In this document: piece after piece, positions 34,301 through 47,600 of the stretch
Numbering within the stretch: the first letter of the stretch is position 1
How the letters are laid out: the number at the start of each line of letters is the position of its first letter
Origin: Agelas oroides
Taxonomy: Eukaryota > Porifera > Demospongiae > Agelasida > Agelasidae
DNA length: 64,000 bases
Direction of reading: 5' to 3'
Assembly: GCA_949130485.1 (NCBI GenBank)
Contig: OX422186.1
Span: 6,329,292-6,393,291, forward strand
Notes under the pieces: model-generated
Told to the model about the DNA's origin: nothing
Databases searched by the model: none
Seen by the model: the letters and a program-made list of their open reading frames with translations, nothing else
Position numbers and translations under genes: made by a program

Positions 34301-34420
34301 CATCAAGCGTGGTGTCTCATGGTGTCTCATGATTCTCATACTATCTTATGATGTCTTCCAGTTTCCCATTTTGTCTTCTAGTGTCTCTTAGCGTCTCTGG
34401 GTGTCTCATAGTATCAAGAT
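31377..34420. repeat. 3-kb CATGAGACAY decamer satellite with higher-order units and orientation switches
   Basis: The core (about 31680-33700) is a direct array of CATGAGACAC and CATGAGACAT decamers with variants (CATGAAACAT, CATAAGACAC, CATGAGATAT). A marker block, CATGCAAGACCATGCAACAC, occurs at 31833, 32172, 32651 and 33030; 31941-32213 recurs 479 bp later almost unchanged. In flanking blocks (about 31426-31640, 33717-33890, 34309-34420) the unit is inverted (GTGTCTCATG). Reading frames across it (MSHDVSWCLM on the minus strand) are repeat products without start or splice context. Confidence 0.97.
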
Positions 34421-35098
34421 ACAGGGTCAACTTGCATAAGTGAGCATTGAGAAGACCCATCAGTTAGTCTTGGGTGACAATGCAGACCCAATTCAAGAGG
34501 GTCTGTTCCACTCTGTAACGCATATTCATTTTCCACAGTCAGTGAGGATTAACTAAGTATTGCTAACCACTGCACTTTTAATCATCTTGGGTTGGATCTG
34601 GCAAGAAATGCATGGCTCCTGCATGTTCAGCAAAAAGTAGTCTAGACAATCGCCTATTTCAAAATGTTTTCTGTTTTGGTATATTATTATCGATTGGAAA
34701 AATCAGGTCCCAAAACATAGCTAGTGTTGGAGACTTGGACATCATTCTGCTGCTGATTTCTGACTTCACTGATAGCCACAGATAACATGATGTGTGTTCA
34801 CAGCAGTGATGGCAGTTCTGACAGCAATGGGAGTATTCCATTTAATAAGCATTCACCCCCTGTGGATGAGCAAATTTCAGTTCCCCCTTGGACAACAAAT
34901 CAGTAGCCCCCCCCGGACACACACCACTTTTTCATCCACAGGGGGTGTTTGCCTTGAAACACTGGTACAACGTAGAACAAAGACACTTCAACCGTGTCGG
35001 ATCTCTTGGTCGGAAAACATGTTAAAATACAGCAGATTCCTTCAATCGGGATGTCGAATGTTGTCCCCGATCAGACCGCCATTTTCCAGGCATGCATG
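34421..35098. other. spacer between satellite and MITE
   Basis: No gene is recognised. Short frames at 34659 and 34794 have no domain signal. The stretch at 34846-34945 has two copies of a CACCCCCTGTGGATG-like block in inverted orientation (34854-34869 and 34934-34948), perhaps a decayed small palindrome. Confidence 0.4.
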
Positions 35099-35428
35099 TA
35101 GTCTCGTCCCCAGACCCCACCCTCTCCCGAGGAGAAACGGTCTGGTGAACCAAGTCGAATTTCTTGGGCTAGCGCACACTTTTGCAACATTGTAACCTAG
35201 CAACGATCAAAACATTTTGCGGCCAACCCGCTCAAAAAAGGTACGGATACTCGAATGGAGATTAACAAATTTTACTGTTGTAAGGGAAGTGCTACGTAAT
35301 AATTACCGATCTCGCAATCTCATTGGTCATTACCCGTTTTGGGTAATAAGCCCAAGAAATTCGACTTCGTTCACCAGACCGCGTACCGTTTCTCGCCGGG
35401 AGGCGCGCGCGGGCGGGGCACGAGACTA
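35099..35428. mobile_element. 330-bp TAGTCTCGT MITE with perfect 9-bp TSD
   Basis: The ends are TAGTCTCGTCCCCAGACCCC and its inverted form ending GGGGCACGAGACTA. Arms continue through GGTCTGGTGAACCAAGTCGA and its complement for about 80 bp. Flanks gcatgcatg (35090-35098) and gcatgcatg (35429-35437) are identical. A sister copy lies at 48000-48272. Confidence 0.9.
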
Positions 35429-35725
35429 GCATGCATGATCGTACAGCGCGGCGCGGCACAGCCTAAACAGGGGGTTCCCCATTCTGTCTGCATGCCGATG
35501 TCATGTGCTCATCAAGATCAAGGTCGCCTTGTCTGAGGGCTAGGGGGCGTGAATAAAAGTGGTATTTGTCATTTACTGGGACACTCCCATAAGTGTTGTA
35601 ACTTACGTGAAGGTGACTCTCCAGTCGTTTTTTGATTCAGCCTGATTGCTGGTGGTCAACTTGCAGTCTCTTCGTCTCCTCACCTTCCTGCGTGGTGTTA
35701 CCTGGCAGGTGTGTGGATTGGGAAG

Positions 35726-38577
35726 ATGTCGCGAGACGACGGCCCAAAAGAGAAAAAGAAAGGTAAAAGGTCATAAGACATACCGCCATAGGTCGAGTTG
35801 TGTTATGTAGAGCAAGCTAGCTCTGTTTTATGTGTTTGTTTCTGGCGTCCTGCGGTGATAGGTATAAAGTGGAGAGTTAGAGGTTAGGTGACTTGCACTC
35901 CTCTGAACATAATTTGGTACAAAAGCTGTATGTGTTTTTTTACCCCATGCAAATTCCACTTAAGAAATACTTAGCATCAGTCAGTAAATAACAGTGTAGA
36001 GAGTTGTAGTTATGGTCTCATGTGGCTTAAAATAGGGATCAAATAACTCTGGTTTACAACAAGTTTTAGCAGTTTCAGAGGTTTTTAGGATTACACTCGT
36101 ATGTACAAGTAGCAGAAAACAGCTGCTTGTACTTGTTACTAGTATAACACAACTAATACAAGGACCCTTCTGAGCGTCAGTAGACCCACTGTTGCCATCA
36201 ACTAGTATAACACAACTAATACAAGGACCCTTCTGAGCGTCAGTAGACCCACTGTTGCCATCAACGACTGTCTTGCATCTTTCTAGTTACCATAAAACCC
36301 AGACAACCTCAAAAAGTGGCTGTATAAAAACTTTATAATGAGCCAAACTTCCTCGGATTATCTTGGGGCAAAAGTTTTGGTACACAGTGTTTTGACCTAG
36401 TTGTACTTCTTCAGGAGACGACCGTAATTGAGCCCCTGGGCAAATTTTGTCCTAAGACAAATCCCTACAATGGAACTAATTTGTTTCGTTTATCAGAGCT
36501 GATTTGTTTTGTATGACTGGTCCTTATAAAGAGCAGCCATTGAGACAGTGCATGCTTTGACCGTGAGATGAATTTTCCCCATGAGAGCACGCAAGCAGGT
36601 TTATTTTCAAGAACCAGTATCCTACTGTAATGGCTCAAGTCCTCTTGTGTACGATATTCACCTTCCAATGGCGCCCAGAATAGTGTCTACAGATTCTTCC
36701 CTTGTTTCTTCCCTTGTTTCTGAACCAAGGTTGCATCATCTTTGTGGTCTGACCTCAGGAAAAAAGCAGACAATTAGCAATGCCTTAGGTGAAACTAGAG
36801 GCTATTATTTTCCAATGGGTGGTTCTGTTGTGGAGTAAACATGGGAGGTATGGACATAACAAAGTGGATCAAACTAAGTATTCTTAACAGGTAGGAACAT
36901 GTCACCATTGCATAGCCATGTGTTGGAGACGAGGCAAAGCCACATATACACGTATGTGTAGTCTCAATATAGTGTATTTGTACATACAGTGGGCAGGATT
37001 ACAGTCTTTGATATTTTTGACTGAGAGCAGCAAAGTGTCCTGAGTGACCAAGGGAAGGAGCCATTTGCATACAGAGTGCGTACAAGGAGCGTTTTGTTAG
37101 GACAACCTTACCTTGTACCCAGGTTCTTGAGTGTGAGGCAGGAGAAAGGGTGAGGGTGGGAAGGAGAGGTGACACTAAGTGGCTTCATCTTGTCTTTGGT
37201 GCATAGCTAATTAGCTCCATGCAGAGTGCATTGGATGATACACACTGTAATTCACCAGATGGTCGGGCACTATACAGTATCACTGTACGGTATTGTACTA
37301 AATGAGTCGTTTACTCCACTGAGGGGCTGGCTTTTGAGTGGCTCAGTCAGCTTCGTCACTTGTAAGCTCCTGCTCCACACAACACAATTCCCTCTGCTAG
37401 TGTTTGATCAAGTGGTCGAAAAACTGTTTGTTGTGGGAACATTTAGGTGTAGGAACAAGTGGTCAGAAAACGGTTAGGTAAGCAAGTGTTTGAACCCCCC
37501 CAATGGTTTTATGGAAGGGAAGTGACTAGAAGACATTCTCTACGGAAAGAGACTAAGCAATTACTAAGTTAGCCTTGAAACCAGGATTTCCTTTCTGGAT
37601 TATCAAAGCTGCAAGACAAAATTTTGAACAGAAAGGCTGAGTTTCCAGGCCACCTGAAAGTTGTGAAGACACTTTGCATTTAGTCAAAATGTGGTTGTGG
37701 CGACCCTTGTGGGAAGCAGATGCTCCAAATTGCTACCAGACTTGTAGACTGCTACCATTTCCTGTCATAATTAGACCACATCAAGGTGAAATACATGCAG
37801 TTATAGAGGTGACCAAAGGGCATCCTCTGGGTGAAGAAGGGGTGTAGCCAAGGGGGTGCACCTAAACGTGTTTTGAAAGAGGGCAAAGATGTAATAGCAC
37901 AGGAGTATGTGACATCATTGTATGTAACTATAAACAACTACCTGTCTCCACCATTGCCACTGCTTTTACCTTATAAGGAGAAAGGGCTGCTAAAAATAAT
38001 CATCACTTCCAAGAATAGCGTTTGAGTTTATTGGTAATGAATGCTTGGAGTTGGTTTATTGGTAATGCTCAATAGAGTACATTTTTGAGAGGGTTTCATT
38101 TTCTTCTCCTTTCATTTCAACATGAAAGGACCTTGGTAATGGAACTTACGGGGGTTGGTGATTCTTGTTCCAAGTGGGAATATCCTGGGAATGAGATTAG
38201 AGTCTCCCTATAATGGTCGAACCACTTGAGTGCATATTAGAGAGAATTTGCTATGTTCAATAATACAGAGGAAACACAAGTTCATTGGGGGGGAGTTAAT
38301 ACGACCAAAGGACACTGTCTAAGGGAAGGTGGGAGTATAAAGCCATTTAATAGCCTAATTAATCTCTGGAATGTGGTCTGGATCTGAGATAATATTGCTA
38401 TGTGTAACTATGGATACAGCTCTCCTCCAGGGCCCCACCCCACACTGCTTTTCCCTTAAAAGGTGCAACACCTGTATAAACAGCTGCTAGAAATAGTAGT
38501 CACTTCTGAATAGTCATAGGGTTAATTGGTGATGAATACCTACTGTTAGTTCCAGAAGGGTAGAATTGTTGCCATTT

Positions 38578-38613
<36 letters not shown>

Positions 38614-41600
38614 TGTTACAGTGCTTATTGGCAGCATTGTTTTGCAGTTTGTGTGTGTCTAACTGTCTAACTTCCCTGATGAGATAAAGTTTGTTGTCTT
38701 TTAGGTGCTGACTAAGACCGACTGGTGTCAGTTTTCTTTAGCTACACAAAAAGTCCCTTGTCCTATTGTTCTTGCGCCAGGATGCTTGTCAGTACACACT
38801 GTCTATTAGTGTTTGCACTATGTGCGCTAACAGTTTAAATGAGTTCTACATTTCCTGTGCCACATTTTTGCCAACGCACACAATACACACACACACACAC
38901 ACGCAATACACACACACACACACACACACACATACACAATACACACACAATACATGCAGGTGGTGGAGGAGGTGGTGTGAAGCCTTCTGGTAAGGCCCAG
39001 CCTCCAGACCAGAAGACCTTCGAGAGGGAAGTCAACGCTGTCTCCAGGGAGATTAAGGAGAAGCAAGCCAAACTGGTATGCTCCCATATAGTGCCGGGGA
39101 GGGAGTGTGAGTGGGAACAGTGTTGGTTGTGCCGGGGAGGGAGTGTGAGTGGGAACAGTGTTGGTTGTGCTGGGGAGGGAGTGTGAGTGGGGACAGTGTT
39201 GGTTGTGCTGGGGAGGGAGTGTGAGTGGGAACAGTGTTGGTTGTGCAGGTAAAGTCTCATCCCAGTTCACACCCTCTCACAAGGAGAAATCGTCTGGTTA
39301 CAATACGCCGTCTTGCTCAACCCAGTGACATAGCTGTCTGGTATGTGGAATGGCCGATCAAAGCTAAGTTAGAGTATAATTATAGGTTCATTTTGTGATC
39401 AAAGTTAGTGCTGGCAAATGTGTACGGTTTAAAGTGTCGTTTCTTAGATTACCAGAGAACTGGTCAGGAATCAGCTACATCAGAACGAACAGCTGACAAT
39501 CATGCAAGTGTTATTAGACGGGACGAGACTTGTTTGACATCTTACTCACTAATATATAAATCACTCTGCTCTGCTCTGTTTGACTTCTATGAACACAAAT
39601 CCAACTTTCCCTTACTGAATTACTGGCTTTGTTAAAAATTCAGGCATAATTTGCTCTTATTTGACTGTCTGCAGTAATTACTGCTGACATTTTTGGTAAT
39701 GCCCCTCAAAGGTCAAGCAAGATGTTATATTGTAACTGGACCCATTCTCATGCAGTGGGGTCAGTGGTCTGGGAATGAGACTAGACCAGTGTGTGTGTGT
39801 GTTTAGCTGTGTGCTCTTATTCGCTGCTACTGTCTCAATCAGAGGGTCGCCCCTCAAGTCTCGGGTCCTGTGTTGAGTATTTTGTACTACAAGCTACATG
39901 TACATGCTGTGGTCTAGAAGAAAAACAAAAAGACACCATCACTTCCTGGCACTAAATATTCGATGGTGTTGGAATGAGAAGTGAACTCTGTCCATTTCTC
40001 ATTGGGCAGAACTGAACTATTGTTGATCAGAGTAGCGTCTGGGGCCCAACTGGCAATGATTAGTCTAGCAGGTGTTTGTAAGTGCATAAATGGTCGCCAG
40101 TGTCAACTGAAGCCTACTGGCACCAATCATTGCATTTCTTCTGATGTGGCAGGCTCAGAGTGGCACAGGTAATGACAAAAGACCAGCTGTGAATTTGGTT
40201 ATGAGACATTGCACCCTCACCTCCATGTGAATGAGTGTTGCTCCAGCAGGCTAGTGTAATGGTCATGTACGTAGCCTTGTTCCCAGGCTCTCCCCTCACC
40301 TCCATGTGAATGAGTGTTGCTCCAGCAGGCTAGTGTAATGGTCATGTACGTAGCCTCGTTCCCAGGCTCTCCCCTCACCTCCATGTGAATGAGTGTTGCT
40401 CCAGCAGGCTAGTGTAATGGTCATGTACGTAGCCTCGTTCCCAGGCTCTCCCCTCACCTCCATGTGAATGAGTGTTGCTCCAGCAGGCTAGTGTAATGGT
40501 CATGTACGTAGCCTCGTTCCCAGGCTCTCCCCTCACCTCCATGTGAATGAGTGTTGCTCCAGCAGGCTAGTGTAATGGTCGCCAGTGTCAACTGAAGCCT
40601 GCTGGCACCAATCACTGCATTTCTTCTGATGTGGCAGGCTCAGAGTGTCCCACTTTGTTGGGAATAAATTGTTACTCCTGGGCACTGCACTAACGACCAG
40701 ATGAAAGACCAGCTGTGAATTTAGTTGAGACATTGCACCCTCACCTCCATGTGAATGAGTGTTGCTCCAGCAGGCTAGTGTAATGGTCATATACGTAGCC
40801 TCGTTCCCAGGCTCTCCCCTCACCTCCATGTGAATGAGTGTTGCTCCAGCAGGCTAGTGTAATGGTCGCCAGTGTCAACTGAAGCCTGCTGGCACCAATC
40901 ACTGCATTTCTTCTGATGTGGCAGGCTCAGAGTGTCCCACTTTGTTGGGAATAAATTGTTACTCCTGGGCACTGCACTAACGACCAGACGAAAGACCAGC
41001 TGTGAATTTAGTTGAGACATTGCACCCTCACCTCCATGTGAATGAATGTTGCTCCAGCAGGCTAGTGTAATGGTCATGTACGTAGCCTTGTGTTACAGTA
41101 GTATTTGAGTCAGAGTGGAAAATGATGAATTTTATTCTCAAGTAATATAATATCCCCATACATGTAATTTCACAAGCCAGAGGTGAGTGAAAATACAGCA
41201 TACGAGTGAAGTGGCTTGCCTTACTCCACCCTGACCCATGTTACTCACTTGTAAGAAGACAACTAGAGAACATATATATAGCTATAACACATAATGCACA
41301 TGTTGAACATGCGTGGTATGCTGTTAAGTAAACATGTAAATACATGTATGGTCACATGTTATGTTTGACAACATAACGTAATTGTGTGTAATAAATTCCC
41401 TATAGTAGCCGTGGTTTAATAACTAGTGTAAATGTAGAACATTGTGGGGGGAGCCTGAGCAAGCAACGCAAAGCAGGGTTGTTTGGCTAACTAAGGCTTC
41501 GCCAATTTTATTACCAGACTCTGAACACACTGCCTGGCTTGTCATGTGTCACCGTCAGCTGTTCAACTATCAGCTACCTTCTGCGTTCTGTAAGTAGCCA

Positions 41601-44600
41601 GGTTTGTATTCACAACTTGCAGTCCTCATACAGTAGACGTTAACGCTCCAGCTACTCCTCTCAAGCATCTCTCCTTGCTGTCTTCGCCCACACCGCTCCT
41701 GCTGAAAAGTAGTCCGCAGAGCGAAATTTCAGTCTAAGCAGACATACAAAATACGTACGACAGATAATTATACATGTATATATGTATATGAAAAATCCAC
41801 CGTTCAAGCTTGTGTGGGGCTCGCTCAGGCCCTCCCCAATGGACATGTATGTACTCATGCTGCCTTCCTTGACTTATTTTATCAGCCTCTAGTACGATCC
41901 AGTGACCAGAGTATCAGCTCTGAGCTCTCTAGGATCACGGGAGAGCTGGCGGAGATTGATGGGAAGAGGGCCAGTAATATGAGTGAGGTGCGCAGGATCG
42001 AGGAGAGGGTCAAGAGGCTAGGGAGTGAAGTCACACAGAAGGTGAGGAGGGTGAGGGTGGGAGGAGGGTGAGGGTGGGAGGAGTGGGAGGGTGGGAGTGC
42101 ATGGGAGTGGTATAACTGAGTGCTGGACATTGGTATGGTGTGCATTAGCGTATACAATACATATTACCCAAGCAAGTGCCCATGTGTGCTCACAGCTCAA
42201 ACACCAAAATTTGGGGGTGGGCAGTTGTACAGAGGAGGTGCTTGAATGGTTCAACTATAATTCCTGTGCAAGCGCCCACCTCAATCCGAAGTTAGCTGCC
42301 AGGGGTCACCGAATTGACTTGCATCGTCACTTTGCCCCTATTTTGTCAAACAAGGCTAGCCAAGCGGTGGAAAATGGCTGTATTGTGCAAGAAAATAACT
42401 CACCAGTAGCCTTGTTGCCAAGCCTCAGCAACGTTTGTCACATACAATATGCGAGTTTGTACTCCAAGTGAAGAACACTGCAAACAAGGCTACAGACTGG
42501 TGCGTGCGAACCCTTGCTGCCCGATTTCTTGGCATCTGAAGCATGAACACAGGTATTTACATGGATGTAGCTTGAGATCTGAAATTGACTTACTTTCAAA
42601 TCACCGCACAAGAAATTTGCATGGTGAGCGGCTACATTGAGGACCTCACAAAACCACAGACTATTGAAATTGGTGGGTGTTTGCACAGAAATGGGTGCTT
42701 GTTCGGGGCAATACAGTAGGTATGTGGCAGCCCTCAGGGGAGGGGGGGTGGAGCTTAAACATATTCCATTGTGTAATCTAGCACATTGCCATCTCACAGC
42801 ACTGTGTCATGGAGCTTTGCTAGGGGGCCAGGACCCATGTTTTCTACCTGCTTAGTATCTCTTGGATGTGTGTGTAAGGTGTAGGGTGTGGTGCAAGTGG
42901 CAACACACATACGCACACATTGAACACTTTGGACACACACACACACTGCACTCACCACGCACACAAACACAACATACACCACATACTCACACTGGACATG
43001 CCACAACCAGAGAGATGAATCCAGCAAGCTAGTCGCTGGTCTGAGACACAAATCAGAGGAGAGGATTGATGAGGTCGTTAGGTGAGCTGGGGAAGGAAAG
43101 AGGGGACTGGGAGATCAGGAAATCTATTTAGCCACATCCTTCCACAAGAGATAAGGAATGGCTGTGTGGGAAGAATGGCGGCTGGTGGTATACTCGTGGG
43201 AAGAATGGTGGCTGCTGGTATACTCGTATACTCGTGGGAAGAATGGCGGCTGCTGGTATACTCGTGGGAAGAATGGCGGCTGCTGGTATACTCATGTGTT
43301 TCATAGTGAAAGGGCAGGCTAAAACAAACTCACTTGAGTAACTTGTAGATAAAACATTCGACTGTGAGCCAAAAGGCTCAAATGTCACATGTTGCTTCCC
43401 AGGTAAAGTGCATACATGTTCATGTATGTTAGTCTGAATTCCAAGCAGCTATTCTCTTGGACTGAAGACCATGAACAGTTCTGTTGTAGGACTGGAGATT
43501 GCTGTCGTGGATTCCCCAGAGCAGTCTTTACTGCCTTTGACTAGATTGCTTAAGGGTCTTCTTCGCTCAAATGCACGTGAGTAATGAATAGTTTGAGTGA
43601 TCTGGTCAATGTCAGTGAAGACTGGTCCGGGGAACCCATGACAGCAATCTCTACTTCTGTACATGCACATGTGTATATATGTGGAGCAGTTCCTTTAACA
43701 GTGCATGTGTATGTAGACAGTTTGGGGCTGTTTGTACCAAGGTGTGTTTGAATCTCATGATGAGCCGATAGCAAATTTTGCCACTGATAATCATGACCTG
43801 GTACGAATTGCTCCCTTTCTTTCTCAAACAAACCGGTTACATGCACTGTAGTACATAGTCGAGTGCCCTTTTTGTGGTACACATTAGTGTGTGATGTGGC
43901 GCCTACTGAATGGCATAATGTTTTTATTTCAGCACGTTGTGATTTAATTAAGTTGTTTGTTCCATGACATGGGCTGGCCTCGTACATGTATTCATTGTGT
44001 GGGTTCTCGCAATTAGTACTGTGCAGCTGGCGTGCGTGCACATGCACGCTTGGCGGTGGAATGAGCAGTCTGCCCAGTGATAACAAGAACAAAAATGTCA
44101 CGCACAGTTACATTTACATGTATCAAGGGGTTGACAAGAGCCAGTTACGTATGAACACCCACGCTTCCCAAGAAAAATTTTATAGTTTTGCTATTTCAAT
44201 ACCTTCTCTTCTCCTCCCTTCTTTAATCTCAGGGAGAACTACGATTTTACTAAGTTTAGTTTGAGAGGACATTCTAGTTGACAAACCCAACATCCATGTT
44301 AGTCCATTTAATTTGCCTCCACCACCCCAACTTCACTTTACAAGGAACAGTATCACCCTTTTTCTGTCAGTTAATCACTTGTGATAGCCCTTTAAAAAAA
44401 TGGTGCCTGTACATGTAACTTAGGTTCATTTCCTCTCACAAAGAACCTTGGTACAAGGCTACTTGAAGTGTAAAACTGCTTATAGTGTTACCAGAATGTG
44501 GGTCTATTGTTTCAGGCATCTTTTGAACAAAGCCAGGACTATCACTATCACACCCTCCTACACCCCTCCCACACCCCTCCCACCACCTTTGCAGAGTGAT

Positions 44601-47600
44601 ATCGATTATACATACTTGCTCTAATTATCAGAACACAATTCACAAATCAAGTTTTTCTCAAATTGCCTGTTGAAACCTTAAATAGTGGTTTGTAGTGGTC
44701 AGTTATGCATGTATGATGATCTATATGCATTAGTGCAACTGGTGGTATCCTGAGTTTCAATACATGAACATGTACGTAGCTATTCTCGGAGGGGAACAAT
44801 GGGACCTTATGAATTACCGGTTGTTAACCATACATAGAAGATGGTGTAAACAATTTTGGTGACCTGCCAGTCACACTGGTGACCTGCCAGTCACACTGGT
44901 GACCTGCCAGTCACACTGGTGACCTGCCAGACACACTGGTGACCTGCCAGTCACACTGGTGACCTGCCAGTCACACTGGTGACCTGCCAGTCACACTGGT
45001 GACCTGCCAGTCACACTGGTGACCTGCTAGACACACTGGTGACCTGCCAGACACACTGGTGACCTTGAAACCTCACAGTGCGCTGTGGTATGCATATCTC
45101 CACCCAGCACTGTGTTAGCATTGGTAGAGTTTTACACTTCCTTTTTGTGGCATAATATGACCTCAGGAATGTGGACACAGCTGCTACCGAGAGCTGTTTA
45201 TTTGGGCAGGAATTTGGTAACTGTCAGGAGATCACGTTCACACTTGGAATGTTATAGGCTCATTCCCAGACCAAACTTGTTCTGGGTTGGGACAGGACAC
45301 GACTAGACATGTTATAGTCTCCATTGCTCACAACTCAGCAGGATGAAGTGTGGCTAGTTTGTGGACAGGAACTGCAAACGCTGAGGAGAGAGGAATCTTG
45401 TGATGCTCTTGGAGTACTAAACAGTGGACTGTTGGGCACAGGTCTTGGGTACATGTAGCTTTCACGTGTTGATAAACCTTTGTGTGAGAAATTCTCCAAC
45501 CACTTGTTTTGACTGTAGTGTATTGTGTGGAACACATACATCATGTGATACCTTCCCTATCCTTCTCTACTTGGTACCATTGATATGAAGGTTTTACGTG
45601 TACTATGTGGTGTGTGCACTGACTTCTAAAACACACCTTCTGAATATTTAAACACAAATCTGCTGTACTTTGCTCTGATTTCAGTGGTAACTAACTCGAG
45701 ATGGAGCAACAGCAAGATTTGTCTGTCTGTCTGTCTAGAAATTGCTTGTTGTTTGTAACTATTTGTCTTGTTGCTATAGCAACCCCTTGCCACACTCAGT
45801 TATCATCTCCCATGATTCCAATTTTGTTATTCACCTTTATGATCTGGTTGCTAAGCAACATAAAACAACTGGCAATGTCGGGAGAAACCCTGTATGTCTT
45901 GAAATTGTACATGGACCATAGAAGGACTCAGTACACTGTCTGTGTATATACATGTACATGTACAACAGTTGCATTCTAAAATTCTGCTGTCTGTGTGGTA
46001 TGTCGCACTCATGTTCCAAAATTGTATGGACATTTAAGAGAATGCTCGCACTTGAAGTGCATTGTTGGACAAATGCTTCCATCGAATGATTTATATTGTT
46101 TGGTTAGCACATGTAGAGCAACATCTGTACATGTGTTGAACATGCATCATCATATCAAATACTTGCGTAGTAGCTTAGTAACGGACAGGACTAAAACACG
46201 GAACGGACTAGGAAACGGATCGTGATAAACTGCAAATTTAGGGATTGGAACGGAATCTAGACCAACTTTGCACGTGGCTAGCAAGATTAGTTTTTGCTGC
46301 GGGTGGTGAAGCTAGTAGCGAACGTTATTTCATGGACAAACCGCTGGTGACAGAGGCCTGCAGTGATGCAAGTGATGCTGAGAATAGGGACCCATGGGAC
46401 CTGCCCCATGTTATCACTGAACTGGCATGCTTTCAATTTTTGTTTTTGCCTGTATAAGCTATCTTGAAGTTGTGCACGGTGCATCACCGAACTAGGCCTA
46501 ACCTCGTTCCCAGACTGCCACGGTAAATCTAGGTGGAGGCCTGGGAAGGAGACCAACTTGCCACGTATCGGATTTTGTTTACCTGTATATAGTGCTCAGC
46601 TAGCCGCGCACGGAGGCGCAGGGGGAGAAACTTGCATGGACGTTCTGGTGACCAGTGCTGATGTTAAACCACGACCGTGAAAGCTCTTCCCACAACGTGA
46701 AGGGCTACAAATCTTGCGTTTAATCGATCCGTTTTTCGATCCGTTTCCTAATCCGTTCCGTGTTTTAGTCCTGTCCCTTAGTAACCCACTTCTAGAAGTT
46801 TATGGGATAGAAATATTGGTTCTCCAAGTGCAGTGATAATTGTGAGCAGTGCCTCAAGTATTAATAAACTTTGACCTTTCGAAACAATGTTACCTGTACA
46901 GGTTATGAGGGAGGAAGGGGAGCAACTTAAAGTGACGGTCTTTAGCAAGGTCACAGTAACCAAGTGACCCAGTTCTTACATACGTGTGGGTAGACACCCA
47001 GTGATGAGTGTCAGCTGAAATAACTCAACTACACGTGCATAGAAGAATTCTTGTTTGTATTGTGGTTTTTAGAAAAGCCAGTTTGAAGCTTTTTTTTGTT
47101 TAGTTTAACAAGTGCAACTTTTCATTTTCTTCTGAGTGTGTAGACACACAAAACCACCTAGATTTTGTTTTGCCGATACAAGTTATCTCACTTCTTTTCT
47201 GTTGGAAATTCTCTTAAATTTCTCACAGTTCACGATCAATGGCATTGCTGTCCTTCTGTGGCAAAGTTGTTGTGAACATCCTCATGTTGAGCTAACAGCT
47301 CTGTGGGGGGCGTACAATCAAATGTTTGTGTAAATACTCCTCCTCATTTAGACTCAAAGTAGTGTAGAAAACTTGGAGGCAGGGGACAATTGGAGTGGCT
47401 CGGGCATTGCCTACACAACACAACTATACAAGGAGATGAGAGGATGAGGATAACAGTTAATGAGTTGTTAAGTAGTACTACAGTACCTACTGATGTGCTT
47501 AATGATGCATGGTTGACAAAGATGTAATATTTCCCACCCTCCCTTCCTCACTCACTCCCTCCCTCCCTCCCCCTTCCCACCCTCCATCCCTTCCTCCCTC

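Noticed and set aside
31377..34420. CRISPR array
   Set aside because: Contiguous 10-bp units without spacers, in eukaryotic DNA.
38827..39270. Minus-strand frames of 141-147 codons with HSHSLPSTT repeats
   Set aside because: They are the antisense of exon 2 plus the 38-bp minisatellite and (CA)n tract.
43550..44101. 183-codon minus-strand frame in a BFR1-like intron
   Set aside because: Low-complexity composition, no domain, no splice partners.
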